Source: Macrothele yani
Taxonomy: Eukaryota > Arthropoda > Arachnida > Araneae > Macrothelidae
DNA length: 64,000 bases
Direction of reading: 5' to 3'
Assembly (NCBI GenBank): GCA_039090855.1
Contig: CM077010.1
Coordinates: 43,542,905 to 43,606,904 of the forward strand
Shown here: piece after piece, positions 1 to 10,050 of the stretch
Layout: the number at the start of each line of letters is the position of its first letter
Numbering within the stretch: the stretch's first letter is position 1
The notes under the pieces: generated by a model
Told to the model about the DNA's origin: nothing
Database searches by the model: none
Seen by the model: only the letters and a program-made list of their open reading frames with translations
Made by a program: the position numbers and the translations under genes

Positions 1-56
1 TAGAAACACTTAAAAGGAATAATGTCTCAAGAAAAATAAAGCGCCTATTCTTTTTA

Positions 57-180
57 TGAGGTTAACTACCATCATGAGCTACCAAATGCACTGATTTAGT
101 GCATTTGGTTCCAGGAAAGGTGCAGAGCCACAGCCATTTGATGCCTCATCCGGGGCTGGAAACCTGGCTCAATTCCGACA
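57..180 (-). repeat. Diverged fragment of tRNA-derived SINE family A
   Basis: The order of blocks (GGTTAACTACCATCATGAGC, then TTGGTTCCAGGAAAGG, then ATGCCTCATCCGGG) follows the 3' body and B-box region of SINE A seen clearly at 31376-31615, in reverse orientation. It is strongly diverged and lacks the A-box end, so this is a weak call. Confidence 0.45.
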
Positions 181-314
181 AGTCAGAAACCTGAAATTCG
201 GTCATTAGGATGTTCCATAAGGAGTTCTGCATCTCGGATTAAAGGCCGTGGTTTAAAAAAAGCGACCATGCGCGCTTCATGTATGACACAAACCCTGTTC
301 AAGCTGTGGCGATA

Positions 315-1536
315 TACACTGAAGACCAATTGAATTAGAGACAGCTGGCGTAATGCAAATGTGGCGCTGTGGGCGGCCTTGTAAACGGAAACGACATGAC
401 GTATGCAGCGATCCGACAATATAAGGAGTGATGTGACAGGAATCAGTAAGAGTCGGACGCAGTATGGGTAAGACGAAGGATCTAAGCGCATTTGATCGTG
501 GGCAAATTGTCGGGGCCCGACGAATGGGTCACTCCATCTCGGAAGTCGTGCAGGCACTGGGATTTTCACGAGCCACTGTGTCACTGGTGCACCACGAGTA
601 CATCGAATCCGGTAAAACCATCCCTGCAAGGGCTAACTGCCGTGGAGAACAGCGTGTGGATGAGCTGGGTCATCGCGGCTAGCTCGCATTGTAACAGCGG
701 ATAGACGGGCCACAGTGGAAGAAATCACTCGGCAATTTAATGCTGGTGCACAAAAACGTGTAAACAGCCACACCATCCAGAACCATCTCCTCGCTATGGG
801 GTACAGAAGCCATCGTCCCACGAGGGTACCGCTGCTGACCGCACATCACAGGGTGCAAAGATTAGCATTGGCGCGGGAACATCGCTACTAGACCCTAGAC
901 ATGTGGAACAATGTTGCCTGGACTGATGAGTCGAGATTCGCGCTGGTACATGCGGATGGCAGGATACGAGTAAGGCGCAAACCACATGAAGCGATGGATC
1001 CTTCTTGTCAGCAGGGTACTCTTCAAGATGGTGGAGGTGGCATTCTCGTCTGGGGACTGTTTACTTGGACTGAAATGTGACCCCTGGTACGTGTGGCATT
1101 GTCCCTCACAGGTAAACATTACCGGGATATCCTGGACTACCATTTGCTCCCGTTTGTGCGTCTTCAACATCCCACTGGGGACCTCATCCTGCAACAAGGC
1201 AATGCACAGTGCCATCACTTCCGAATTGTATCTGAATGGTTGGATGAACACTCCGCCGACGTGACCTGGCGTCCTTGGCTGGCTAGGTCACCTGACCTCA
1301 ATCCCATCGAGCACATCTGGAATGCCATCGAGAGAGATGTTCTAGGCTCTGACCCCCTCCATCAAATCTTCGTGAACTGTGGGAGCTTGTTCAGGGGTTG
1401 TGGATTCGTATGGCTTCCCAACGCTTTCGGTGTCTTGTCGAGTCCATGCCGAGACAAATCGCCGCCGTCATCAAGGCGAAAGGTGGTGCTACACGTTACT
1501 AGACAGGTATCTCTAATTTAATTGCTCTTCAGTGTA
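315..1536 (+). mobile_element. Tc1-like DNA transposon, full length with degenerate transposase
   Basis: A 1.22-kb Tc1 element. Terminal inverted repeats beginning TACACTGAAG lie at 315-341 and about 1508-1536, with flanking TA target sites. The transposase runs from MGKTKDLSAFDRGQIVG (464) through a helix-turn-helix (SISEVVQALGFSRATVS) and the catalytic blocks AWTDESRF, LQQGNAQCH and [13 protein letters not shown]. Several frameshifts and stops break it (the helix-turn-helix frame ends at 682 and the core is spread over two other frames). The second catalytic block reads QGN where the family has QDN, so the second aspartate is lost. A dead copy. The mariner at 1541 starts only 4 bp after its right end. 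Confidence 0.88.
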
Positions 1537-1540
1537 TATA

Positions 1541-2790
1541 CGTAGGTCGTTTGAAAAGTAACAGCAAATTGACAGTATTTCATGAAACAAGTACCATGAA
1601 ACGAGTACCCCAAGCATTTCAAACTCCAGCGGAGGGAAGATACATTCTTAGAGAAGATGTTGATACTGCCTAATAGATGGCGTGGCGTACTTAAGCGTAA
1701 GGGCAGCATGGAGGAAATGGCGGGGCCCTTAGCTGTTTACACCGTACAGTAACAGAGGGCAATCGTCAGGCTTTCGTGCAACAGCATGGAGAAAAGGGAG
1801 TGTGCGAGTGGATAGATGCGTTTAAAAATGGTAAAAAATCTATCCGTGATGAGCAACGCTCCGGTCGTCCGAGCACGGCCGTCACTAATGAAAAGGTGGG
1901 TCGCGCTGACGCCATTATTCTTGAAAACAAACGCATTTTTTTAGAAGTTCTGGCCAGAAAATTGGATGTCATTATCGGATCCGCTCGTACCACTGCCACG
2001 GAGGTTCTCAAGTACCGTAAGTTGTGTGTACGGTGGATGCCTAGGATGCTCACTGATGAGCCCAAGATGATTCGTGTGCAGATTTCCACAGCCTTTTGGC
2101 AGGGTATAAGGAGGAAGGAGACGACTTCCTGGCACGTACCGTCACAGGAGATTAAACCTGTGTGCATCGCTATGAGCCTGAAAGCAAGAGTCAGTCTTCA
2201 GAATGGTGGCACGCATCTTCTCCAGTCAAGAAGAAGTTCAAGTCTCAACGATCCGCCGGAAAGGTCCTGTTCACTCTCTTCTGAGATATGAATGGACCAA
2301 TTTTGGAAGACTATCAGCAAAAGGGGAAACAGTGAATAATTCAAGATACAGTCCAGAGTTGTAAAAGGAGCTCGAGCCAACAATACAGAGCCGTCGCAGA
2401 TGACTTTTGTCTGAAGGCGTTCTTCTTCAAGATAATGGCCGCACTCACACGGCCGCTGCAACTCTTGACACCATTCGGAGATTGAGATTTCAGAAATTAC
2501 AGCATCCCCCATGAAGCTCTGATACTGCTCCCTCTGATTAACATGTGTTTGGACTCCGGAAGGATGCTTTGTGAGGAGGAAGCAGGCCGAAGAAACGGTG
2601 CATTCCTGGCTGAAGGCACAACAATTTTTTTTTCTAATGGACTAAAGAAGTTGGTGCAACGGTGTGAGAAATGTATTGAAAAAGTGGGTGATTATGTAGA
2701 AAAATGAAATATCATTTGTATCTCTCATTGAACTATGTATCCCAAAATATTCAATTTGCTGTTACTTTTTTACTTTTTGAACTGCCCTCG
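1541..2790 (+). mobile_element. mariner-like transposon with degenerate transposase
   Basis: A 1.25-kb mariner. The terminal inverted repeats are CGTAGGTCGTTTGAAAAG at 1541 and its complement, with the shared inner block AGTAACAGCAAATTG, ending near 2790; both sit at TA sites. The transposase starts near 1776 (QQHGEKGVCEWIDAFKNGKK, then RSGRPSTAV) and carries the first catalytic region around 2045-2075 (MLTDEPKM), then LQDNGRTHTA near 2425 and SSDTAPSD near 2515. Frameshifts near 2110, 2220 and 2290 and several stops make it non-functional. The family is DD34D mariner in the IS630-Tc1-mariner superfamily. Confidence 0.85.
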
Positions 2791-2795
2791 TATAT

Positions 2796-4405
2796 ATCAT
2801 CATCATCATCATCATTGTCAACCATTATCAATCCACTGCTGAACGAAGGTCTCCCCAAGTTTCTTCCACAACGGTCTGTCTTGTGCCAGTCTCTTCCATG
2901 TTATTCCCGCATATCTTCGAATTTCATCCACCCATCTCCCATGTGGTCTTCTTCTGGGTCTTTTCCTGTCCCCTGGAGTCCAATCTAAAATTTCGGCTGT
3001 CCATCGATGGTCTGCCCTTCTGGCAGTATGTCCAGCCCTTGGCCGTTTAAGGGATTTGACTATGATCATGATGTCTTCTACTCTTATCATTTTTCGGATC
3101 CACGTGTTCCTCTTCTTATCTCTCCTGGTTACACCGAGCATGCACCTCTTCATGATTCTTTGAGTTGTCTGCAGCCTTTGTATGTCTCTTTTAGTTAAGG
3201 TCCACGTCTCTGCACCATACGTAAGCACTGGAAGGATGCATTGATCAAACACTTTTCTTTTAAGACATAATGGCATATTGCTCTTGAAAATTATGCTAAT
3301 TCTTCCAACAGTTTTCCAGGCAAGTTTTATACGCCGATTAATTTCTTCATCAATGTGACCCTCACTTGATATCTGCTGTCCAAGACAAACGTACGTATCT
3401 GTTATCTCCAGCTTTTCTCCATCAATCTATAAATCTTCATTTCTTGCAAAAGCATTGTACATCACTTTTATCTTCTGAAAGTTCATTTTTAATCCCACTT
3501 CTTTACTCTTGTCAGCAAGTTCCTGGATCATACTCTGCAGCTCTGATGGGGTAGTTGCAAAAATGACTACGTCATCAGAAAAACGAAGGTGAGTCAGATA
3601 ATCTCCATTAACCTTTATCCCTTTGTTTTCCCAGTTCAGTGATTGAAAGACATTTTCCATTGTGGCATTAAAGAGCTTCGGAGATATGGTGTCACCTTGT
3701 CTCACTCCTTTTCCAATTTTTATGTGTGCTGTATTCTCAAACAGCCGAATCTTTGCACTTGCATTTTCGTAGATGTTATTAATAATATTAATGTATGTAT
3801 CTTCAATACCGCAGGATTTCAAAGCCATTGTAATTGCTGATGGTTTCACTGAATCAAAGGCCTTGGCATAATCGATAAAAGCCATGCACAATGGAAGTTC
3901 GTATTCCATCGCTCTTTCAGTTAGTTCTCTCAGTACGTGGATATGATCTATAATGCTGTAGCCACGCCTGAATCCAGCTTGTTCTCTCGGTTGAGCCATG
4001 TCCATTGTCACTTTCAAGCGGTGTGAAGGAACTGTAGTGAAGATTTTATAAACCACTGATAGGTCTGTAGTTCCTGAGATCCTCAATGTCACCTTTTCTA
4101 TGTAGCAGGATCATTGTAGCGATGTTCCAATCATCAGGAATATCCCCTCCATTAAGGCATCGAGTGAAAACTTGGGAGAGTACTGTTTCAATTTCTCCTC
4201 TTGCTTCTTGTATGATGTCTATAGTAATCGCATCTTCTCCTGCAGCTTTTCCACGCTTCATGTTCTTGATTGCATGTGCAACGTCTGCTGGGAGGACTGG
4301 TAGAATTCTGGTACCTTTCTTGATGTCTGGAGTACATGTATCATCGCTTTCATATAAGTTGGAGTAGAAATCTTTCACTTATTCAGTCGGTGTTTTTGAA
4401 GGACT
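2796..4405 (-). mobile_element. RTE-clade LINE, 5'-truncated, with (ATG)n 3' tail
   Basis: Reverse transcriptase of a non-LTR retrotransposon on the minus strand. From the 5' side: NMKRGKAAGEDAITIDIIQE and NYRPISGL at 4046-4378, then after a frameshift EQAGFRRGYSIIDHI, FIDYAKAFDSV, GVRQGDTISPKLF and the catalytic LRFSDDVVIFA box (3427-4092). The C-terminal module after a stop (2818-3276) contains LPVLTYGAETWTLTK, IMKRCMLGVTRRDKKRNTWI and a final GETFVQQWIDNG, typical of RTE/BovB-like elements. The element ends in a short (ATG)n run at 2798-2818, which RTE elements often have instead of poly-A. It is 5'-truncated (no endonuclease domain) and broken by at least two frame changes. It abuts the mariner 3' end. 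Confidence 0.9.
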
Positions 4406-4796
4406 AAAGTGTATACAAATCTGTCCTCTACAGTGAATGAAGAAAAATCCGTCTCTAATAACACGTTTCTTGTGGCCTTTCTGTTCTTTTGTATTTTAGA
4501 GGTTAAAAATTATTACCCTGTAATTTGTCATTTTTTTAAACGAGATCATTCCCATTCCCTTATCGAACAAGAATCGAAGCTTCAAAATTTAGTGTTTTCC
4601 AAATCTTTCAATGCTGATGTCAGCATTAGAGCCTTACATGTATATTTGAAAAGCATTCGATTTTTCAATAACGGTTACAGTACGTATCTGAGAAATCCAA
4701 TACTGTTATGCAGAAATGTGCGCCGTAATTGATCCGAAACGTTATTTTTATATGTTATAATAACTCTGAGATAATTCTGAAACAATTGATACTCAC
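4406..4796. other. Intron sequence without recognised features
   Basis: AT-rich sequence between the RTE LINE and the FAS1 exon donor. Both strands are interrupted by stops or hold only short frames without family motifs. Interpreted as intron of the FAS1 gene. Confidence 0.5.
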
Positions 4797-4953
4797 GTTG
4801 GTAATAGCTGTACCGTTGTTCATAAGCTGTTCGACCGTTTCCTGTGGTAACTGCCTAATAGCATCTGTGGAAGGAACGAACAAAGTTTTTTCCTCCTCAG
4901 AAGTCAGAAGGCTTTCAAATTTAGGAGCATATTTCACCAACTGCAAAAACCCA
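4797..4953 (-). CDS. mfas: FAS1-domain protein, internal exon (start of the next FAS1 domain)
   Basis: Third FAS1 exon, 157 nt, minus strand. The acceptor is CTTCCAATTTCAG and the donor is GTGAGT. It enters in phase 2, joins the previous exon through a serine codon, and leaves in phase 0. The peptide starts GFLQLVKYAPKFESLL and continues with TLFVPSTDAIRQLP, the FAS1 H1 motif (T-hydrophobic-FxPSxxA). It ends inside the helical region at NGTAITN, a possible N-glycosylation sequon context. The domain is therefore incomplete and its remainder must lie on an exon outside the window, below position 1. The intron to the 15.5-kb exon is about 10.6 kb. A reading frame that stays open through two more stop-free residues past the donor is not expected to be translated. 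Confidence 0.88.
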
Positions 4954-5132
4954 CTGAAATTGGAAGAAAACGGAAGCATTAATACATATAGAGCAGATGC
5001 TCTTTACACCAATTAAACAAAATTACTAAAATTTTTGAAACAGCTCAAAAGCATTTAAAATATGTCTTTTCTGTCTGAAGACGGCCATAACAGATGCCAT
5101 CCTGCTAGATAAGGAAATGTTCAAACAAAATA

Positions 5133-6354
5133 TATACTGTCTACCAACAAGTAATTGGACACCTGTGATAGTAAAGGAAAGCGAAGTTTATTCACCTTCA
5201 ATAGTTGGTGGAGCCTCCACGAGCGGCGATTACAGCTGCGACACTCCGGGGCATACTCTGAACCAGGCGTTGTACGACGGCTAGCGGTATTTTCTTCCAC
5301 TCGGCTTGGAGAAGACAGGTCAGTTCCTTCACCGATTTCGGACGGTGGGGGCACCCCTTAAGTCGACGCTCCAACTCGTCCCAGAGGTGCTCGATAGGGT
5401 TAAGGTCCGGGCTCTGCGCAGGCCAGTCCATTCGATTAACCCCATTGTCACCATACCAATCCATGGCGGACCTCGCAACATGAGAGGTGGTATTGTCATC
5501 CTGAAAGTAACATGGGTCCACCCCGTAAAACTGCCACAACGTAGGAAGCGCATGGTCATCCAAAATGTTGCAGTAGGTCTCGGCGTTGCGTCTACTAGGA
5601 ATTGCGACCAAGGGTCCCGTGCCATACCAGGAGAAACACCCCATAGCATAATTCCACCGCCGCCGAACTTCACAGTTAGCACAATACATTCCGGCAAGAG
5701 GCGTTCTCCAGACAAACGCCAAACCCAGACCCTGCCATCCAAACGCTAGAGAGTAAACCTTGATTCGTTGCTCCATAGAACCTGTTTCCACTGTTCAGCG
5801 GTCCAATGTCGACGTTCTTTGCACCACGTTAGCCGAACAGCGCTATTGGACTTGGTGATCAAAGGCTTGTGGGCGGCAGCACGTCCATGATAACCGAGCA
5901 GATGGGCTTCCTTACGGATGGTTTTCATCAAAAGAACACTCCCGGATGCATGTAGAAACTCCTCGCGTATGTGGCGCATCGATTTGGTGCGGGTCTTCAG
6001 AATTTCTCTCTCCAGCACCCGTCGGTCTCTAACTCCCAGTTTTGTGGGTCTGCCGGGTCGGGGCACATTCCGACAGTCACCTCTTCTCTTCCACTTGCCA
6101 ATCACATAGGCTACTGTCGATTTTGGGTACTTCAACTCGCTGGATGTGTCACGTATGGATTGTATATTTCTGTGATACCCGACTATTACACCTTTCTCCA
6201 AATCAGACAGCTCCGAACTGCGTGGCATCTTGCATGCGACTGGATGCGTTGTTGTTTCCCACACGATATTTAACGGCGGCGGCCGTGACGTGTATCAGGA
6301 CCGCAGATATCGTCGATTGCAAGGGTGTCCAATTACTTGTTGGTAGATAGTGTA
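5133..6354 (-). mobile_element. Tc1-like DNA transposon, full length, frameshifted
   Basis: A 1.22-kb Tc1 element inside the FAS1 intron. Near-perfect terminal inverted repeats share CTACCAACAAGTAATTGGAC (5141-5160 and its complement at about 6328-6347) and are flanked by TA. The transposase is on the minus strand. 5746-6264 carries the helix-turn-helix half (MPRSSELSDLEKGVIVGYHR, then GRPTKLG and HWTAEQWKQVLWSNESRF). 5198-5760, in other frames, carries the catalytic half ([39 protein letters not shown], ending AVIAARGGSTNY). Odd points: the first catalytic aspartate is asparagine (WSNESRF), and a frame change lies near 5745 with another near 5700-5640. One of the least decayed copies in the window. 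Confidence 0.9.
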
Positions 6355-6859
6355 TAATTCATGTGAGGCTAAATTTCATTTCACTAATATATTGAAGAGG
6401 CATGTTTTGTTAACATAATTGCATATCAATTTCGTTATTCGTATGCCAATAATGGAAATTGCTTACGTTGCTTAGCATCCAACCAAACAATCAATCAATC
6501 TATCTATCTATCTAATAATGACGGAGGAAATAAGATATGTTGAATAATTTTTAAATCATTTATTTATTGTTTATTTGATCACATGGTGAACTCTCGTTCA
6601 TCATCGAGAATCTTATCTTGATTTGGAGTTTCACAAATATTCAAGAAGCAATGTTTCTTCAAAGTTAAACAGATGCGTTTCAAATGTGAAAGTATGTTTC
6701 ACGAACATCACAACAGGAGAAACGTATATTGATTGAGGCCGGGATTCGGCAATTAAAACAGGCAAGCCTCTTTTCACTGCGCCACAAAAGTTGGATAAAC
6801 TTTTAAAAGTTCAGACAAAGAATATTTTGTTGTTTTAGTGTCGTGACAAACATCATGGA
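6355..6859. other. Intron spacer with (TCTA)n microsatellite
   Basis: AT-rich spacer. It holds a short CAAT/(TCTA)n run at 6489-6514 and no coding signal on either strand. Confidence 0.5.
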
Positions 6860-7184
6860 TGAGAAATAACAGTAGATTGGGATGTACGGCCGAAGCTCAG
6901 TGATTTTCCATGTGGGGAGGTTATAGGATGCCATCTTAGCTATAACCCAGTTATGGAAATTTCTGGCCCGCTACAGCTGCCCCGATTAAGTGTAAGTGAT
7001 ATTGTTGTGTAGGAGAAAAGTCTACGTGCAACAACAGGGCAAACGCGACCTGGTAGGTCTCGTGATATGACAAAGCTGAACCGATGAATTCTCAAACTGG
7101 AGGTGCAACAATATCGTTTGTCTTCGATTCAAACACCCACCACCAATCCCTGAAATCTGAGACTACAGTCTTGTGAAGATTTTA

Positions 7185-8597
7185 TACACTGCTGGCCACC
7201 CAAAATGCAACACCATGAAGGACACGAAATAGCAAAGCCAGATTTACTGGACACATAACAACAGATACAAAGATGAAACGATTGAGCTTACATACCCGTG
7301 CGACTTACGGAACACGCAGATATCAATAGTTCGTGTGGCCCCCATGGTTGGCGATAACAGCCGCTACACGGCGCGGCATCGAACGAAAGAGGCTTTGGAT
7401 GTGGGCTTGGATTATGTCAGTCCAGGTTGCTTCCACACGTTGCCACAATTCATCAAGCGTAGCAGCGGGTGGTGCTTTCCGGGCCACTCGGTTGCCGATC
7501 AGCGACCAGACGTGTTCGATGGGTGACATATCGTTGGAACAGGCGGGCCACGGTAGCATTGACACCTAGTGGGCCGTGAAGAATTGTTGCACGATGCGTG
7601 CCACGTGAGGGCGCGCATTGTCCTGTTGAAACGTGGCAGCTGGCAGGTCCTGCAGGTAAGGGAGCACTACAGGCTCCAAAACGTCGTGGATGTAGCTGTG
7701 GCTGTTGAGTGTATCGGCGATGCGTACCAGAGGGGTGCGGATGTTATATCCAATTGCGCCCCAAACCATAACGACAGGCGACGGACCGGTATGGCGATGC
7801 ATAATGCAGGCGTCATACAGTCTCTCGCCGCGGTGCCGCCAGACGCGGACCCGACCATCGTGGTGTTGCAGGCAGAAGCGGGATTCATCGGAGAAGACAA
7901 TGTCGTGCCACTCCGTTGTCCAGGTGCGACGTTCAACAGCCCGCTGACGCCACACTCGCTGGTGGTGTAACGTCAATGGTAATCGGAGCAATGGGCGCCG
8001 TGCGACAAGTCCCAGCTCCTGCAGACGACGTCGAACGGTACGTTCTGACACAGGTTGTTGCGCAACACAGCCTAATTCCTGCGCTAACGTTCGTGATGTG
8101 GCGGTGCGAGCCATCAATACCCGCCGCACAACATGCCGGTGCTCTCGGTCGGTAGTGTGCCGCGGCTGCGGCAATCGCTTACGTCGGTCCGTCCGTCCCT
8201 CCTGCACCCACCGAATTAATACTCGTCTCACTGTGGCTGGATGTCGTCCCACACGGGCGCCGAAGTCTCGGTACGATAAACCGCTGCCGCGATAAGTCAC
8301 TATTCGTCCTGTGTCGAACTCCGAAACGTGCTGGAATGACTGCCGTATTCTGCGACGAGGCATCAGGAAGTTTCCCACGCACAGGTCCGGCATCGCAACA
8401 CACTTTCACTACTTACACCCCGTCTTCTGTGCACCCTTCTTATAGTGCTTCTCGGTGGCGTGCCGGGCGTACATGATTTGCATATGCCCTGCAATGCTAA
8501 TCGTTTGCATGTCCTCTCGCACGCAACGCATGCTGCGAATTTCAGTCCAATCGGATGCTTCTTTCTTGGTGTTGCCTTTTGAGTGACCAGCAGTATT
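7185..8597 (-). mobile_element. Tc1-like DNA transposon, nearly intact, nested
   Basis: A 1.41-kb Tc1 inserted in the older Tc1. The left terminal repeat TACACTGCTGGCCACCCAAA (7185) and the complement of CTCAAAAGGCAACACCAAG near 8560-8597 form inverted repeats sharing CTGCTGG and GCAACACCA, flanked by TA. The transposase lies between on the minus strand (see 7323-8363). Confidence 0.9.
7323..8363 (-). pseudogene. Tc1 transposase with a single in-frame stop
   Basis: Transposase that would cut and paste the surrounding 1.41-kb Tc1 element. The start is taken at MPRRRIRQSF (8363) rather than the upstream in-frame Met because it matches the family N-terminus. Domains: helix-turn-helix SYRDFGARVGRHPATVRRVL (near residues 30-50), a second helical domain ending RTVRRRLQELGLVARRP, then the RNase-H fold with DIVFSDESRF, VMVWGAIGYN, FQQDNARPHVA and SPIEHVWSLIG. 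All three catalytic residues are present. The only visible lesion is a TAG codon at 7566-7568, between the second and third catalytic blocks; the frame then continues to the ending AVIANHGGHTNY. About 345 codons, normal length for the family. Its freshness says the nested insertion is recent compared with its host Tc1. Confidence 0.88.
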
Positions 8598-8604
8598 TAT
8601 TGAA

Positions 8605-9030
8605 AATAGCACGTTTTTCACAAATATTTTATTTTTTCAAGTCGACCAATTTTTCACTGGGCTCTGCCCCAGCTTCATCAGGGCGAATGGCACGTAAATA
8701 TTCAAATTGTACATGATATCATAAGTGGCGTTTACAGTCACGGGCTTTGGTTAGTTGCTTCCACGCGTTTGATAGAAATGATATGGATGCCATGTCATTA
8801 AAAAGTTGCAAAGAATTCTGATATATATTGAAAGCTTTCAATATATCAAGTTTGGTGGTTGAATCTGGCTTGTCGATTAGTTTCGCTTCTTCAAAGAGGA
8901 ATTTATGGTTCTTTAAATCGAATGTACAGTTTGAATACTTATTTGCCGTTCGCCCTGATGAAGCTACGCCAGATCACAGCAAAACCTAGGTCGACTTGAA
9001 AAACTAAAATATTTGTGACAAACTCACCAC
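8605..9030 (-). mobile_element. Penelope-like retroelement fragment with inverted terminal repeats
   Basis: The block at 8612-8690 and the block at 8945-9028 are inverted copies of about 75 bp (shared TTCATCAGGGCGAA, CAAGTCGACC and CACAAATATTTTA). Between them the minus strand reads LKNHKFLFEEAKLIDKPDSTT and then SFLSNAWKQLTKARD. This looks like the region after the GIY-YIG domain of Penelope-like proteins. A second copy on the plus strand at 33300-33531 shares SFLSSSWKQLTETRD and FEYLRSIRP, so the frame is conserved between copies. Penelope-like elements often carry terminal repeats in inverted order. 5'-truncated, no reverse transcriptase here. The family call is inference. Confidence 0.6.
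8646..8681 (-). ncRNA. Hammerhead-ribozyme-like core in the Penelope-like element
   Basis: On the minus strand the sequence reads CTGATGA, AG, the helix CTGGG/CCCAG closed by a 6-nt loop, T, then GAAA. This is the order of the hammerhead core (CUGAUGA, stem II, GAAA). Penelope-like elements are known to encode hammerhead motifs in their terminal repeats. Against it: the junction has an AG/U bulge instead of a clean G-C first pair, and I did not define stems I and III or the cleavage triplet. The opposite arm (CTGATGA at 8955) keeps the first box but has lost GAAA. Confidence 0.45.
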
Positions 9031-9274
9031 CAAGTTCTACAATTCCTCTGAAAGTAACGCCAGCTCCACGACACTTTGTCTAGGGTTCATTAAGAGCTGA
9101 GGGAAATGGGTTCCCATGACCTAGCAGCCGAACACAAGCCTAAAAGTCAGCAAGATCAACAACAAGGTTAGAATGGGGTTACACTTTGCGCCAGTGGACT
9201 ACAGAGCAGTGGAAACGTGTTTTCTGGAGTGATAAATCACGCTGCACTATGTGGGAGTCCTACGGTTGAGTCTG

Positions 9275-9692
9275 GGTGTGGACGAAGCCTGGTAAACTTT
9301 ACCTTTGTGGGTGTGGACGATGCCTAGTAAACTTTACCTCTTGCGGGTGTGGACGATACCTGGTAAACTTTACCTTTGTGGGTGTGGACAATGATTGGTA
9401 AACTTTTCATTTGTGGGTGTGGATGATGCCTGGTACACTTTAAATTTGTGGGTGTGGACGATGCCTGGTAACCTTTACATTTGTGGGTGTGGACGATGCC
9501 TGGTAAACTTTACCTTTGTGAGTGTGGACGATACCTGGTAAATTTTACATTTGTGGGTGTGGAAGATGCCTGGTAAACTTTACCTTTGTGGGTGTGGAAG
9601 ATGCCTGGTAAACTTTACCTTTGTGGGTGTGGAAGATGCCTGGTAAACTTTACCTTTGTGGGTGTGGACGATGCCTGGTAAACTTTACCTTT
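9275..9692 (+). repeat. 35-bp minisatellite, about 12 copies, inside a Tc1 transposase
   Basis: The tandem unit begins GGGTGTGGACGATGCCTGGT and continues with AAACTTTACCTTTGT, 35 bp in all, about 12 copies with a few substitutions each. Copies 9-11 are identical. The unit corresponds to the transposase stretch just after the first catalytic block (VWTKPGKLYL in the flanking frame), and the rest of the transposase resumes right after the last copy. The array therefore arose by expansion of transposon coding sequence. Confidence 0.95.
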
Positions 9693-10050
9693 TCGACTGT
9701 GTTCTACCAAAAGTGAAGTTTTGTTGAGAAGGCATTACGCTCTGGGGCTGTTTTCCACTATTTGGTCTAGAGCCCCTGGTTCCAGTGACGGGGAATCTTA
9801 AGGGATGAAGCGGAATGCCGACTTACAGCCAATCTTAAACGCCTGATATCGGTGACCAACCTGCTTAAGGCTATTGTGGCTGAATGGAAAGTAATTCCCT
9901 CAGCAACACACCACATTCTAGTGCAAAGCCTTCCCGGTAGAGATGGCAGCAAAGGGTGGATCAACTGGAAAGTTGCTCTACGCTTTTCTGTAAAGAATTG
10001 AACTGCTCTATAGTTGGTCAATTCGTTTGCTAATTACGGGGAGTTTGTGG

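Larger units (their letters stand above)
6860..10050 (+). mobile_element. Old Tc1-like element, interrupted by nested insertions
   Basis: A decayed Tc1 transposase can be followed in three pieces on the plus strand. At 6885-7165: LSDFPCGEVIGCHLS (helix-turn-helix) and GRSRDMTKLNR. At 9030-9275: the RLEWG region, then QWTTEQWKRVFWSDKSRCTMW with the first aspartate intact. At 9690-10000: LPKVKF, then ITLWGCFP and LEPLVPVTGNL, and the C-terminus LKAIVAEWKVIPSATHHILVQSLP. A younger Tc1 (7185-8597) and a Penelope-like fragment (8605-9030) split pieces one and two. A 35-bp tandem array (9275-9692) separates pieces two and three. Stops are frequent, so the protein is long dead. Outer ends are approximate. 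Confidence 0.75.

Noticed and set aside
9275..9692. CRISPR-like array
   Set aside because: The repeats are directly adjacent with no spacers, and the genome is eukaryotic.
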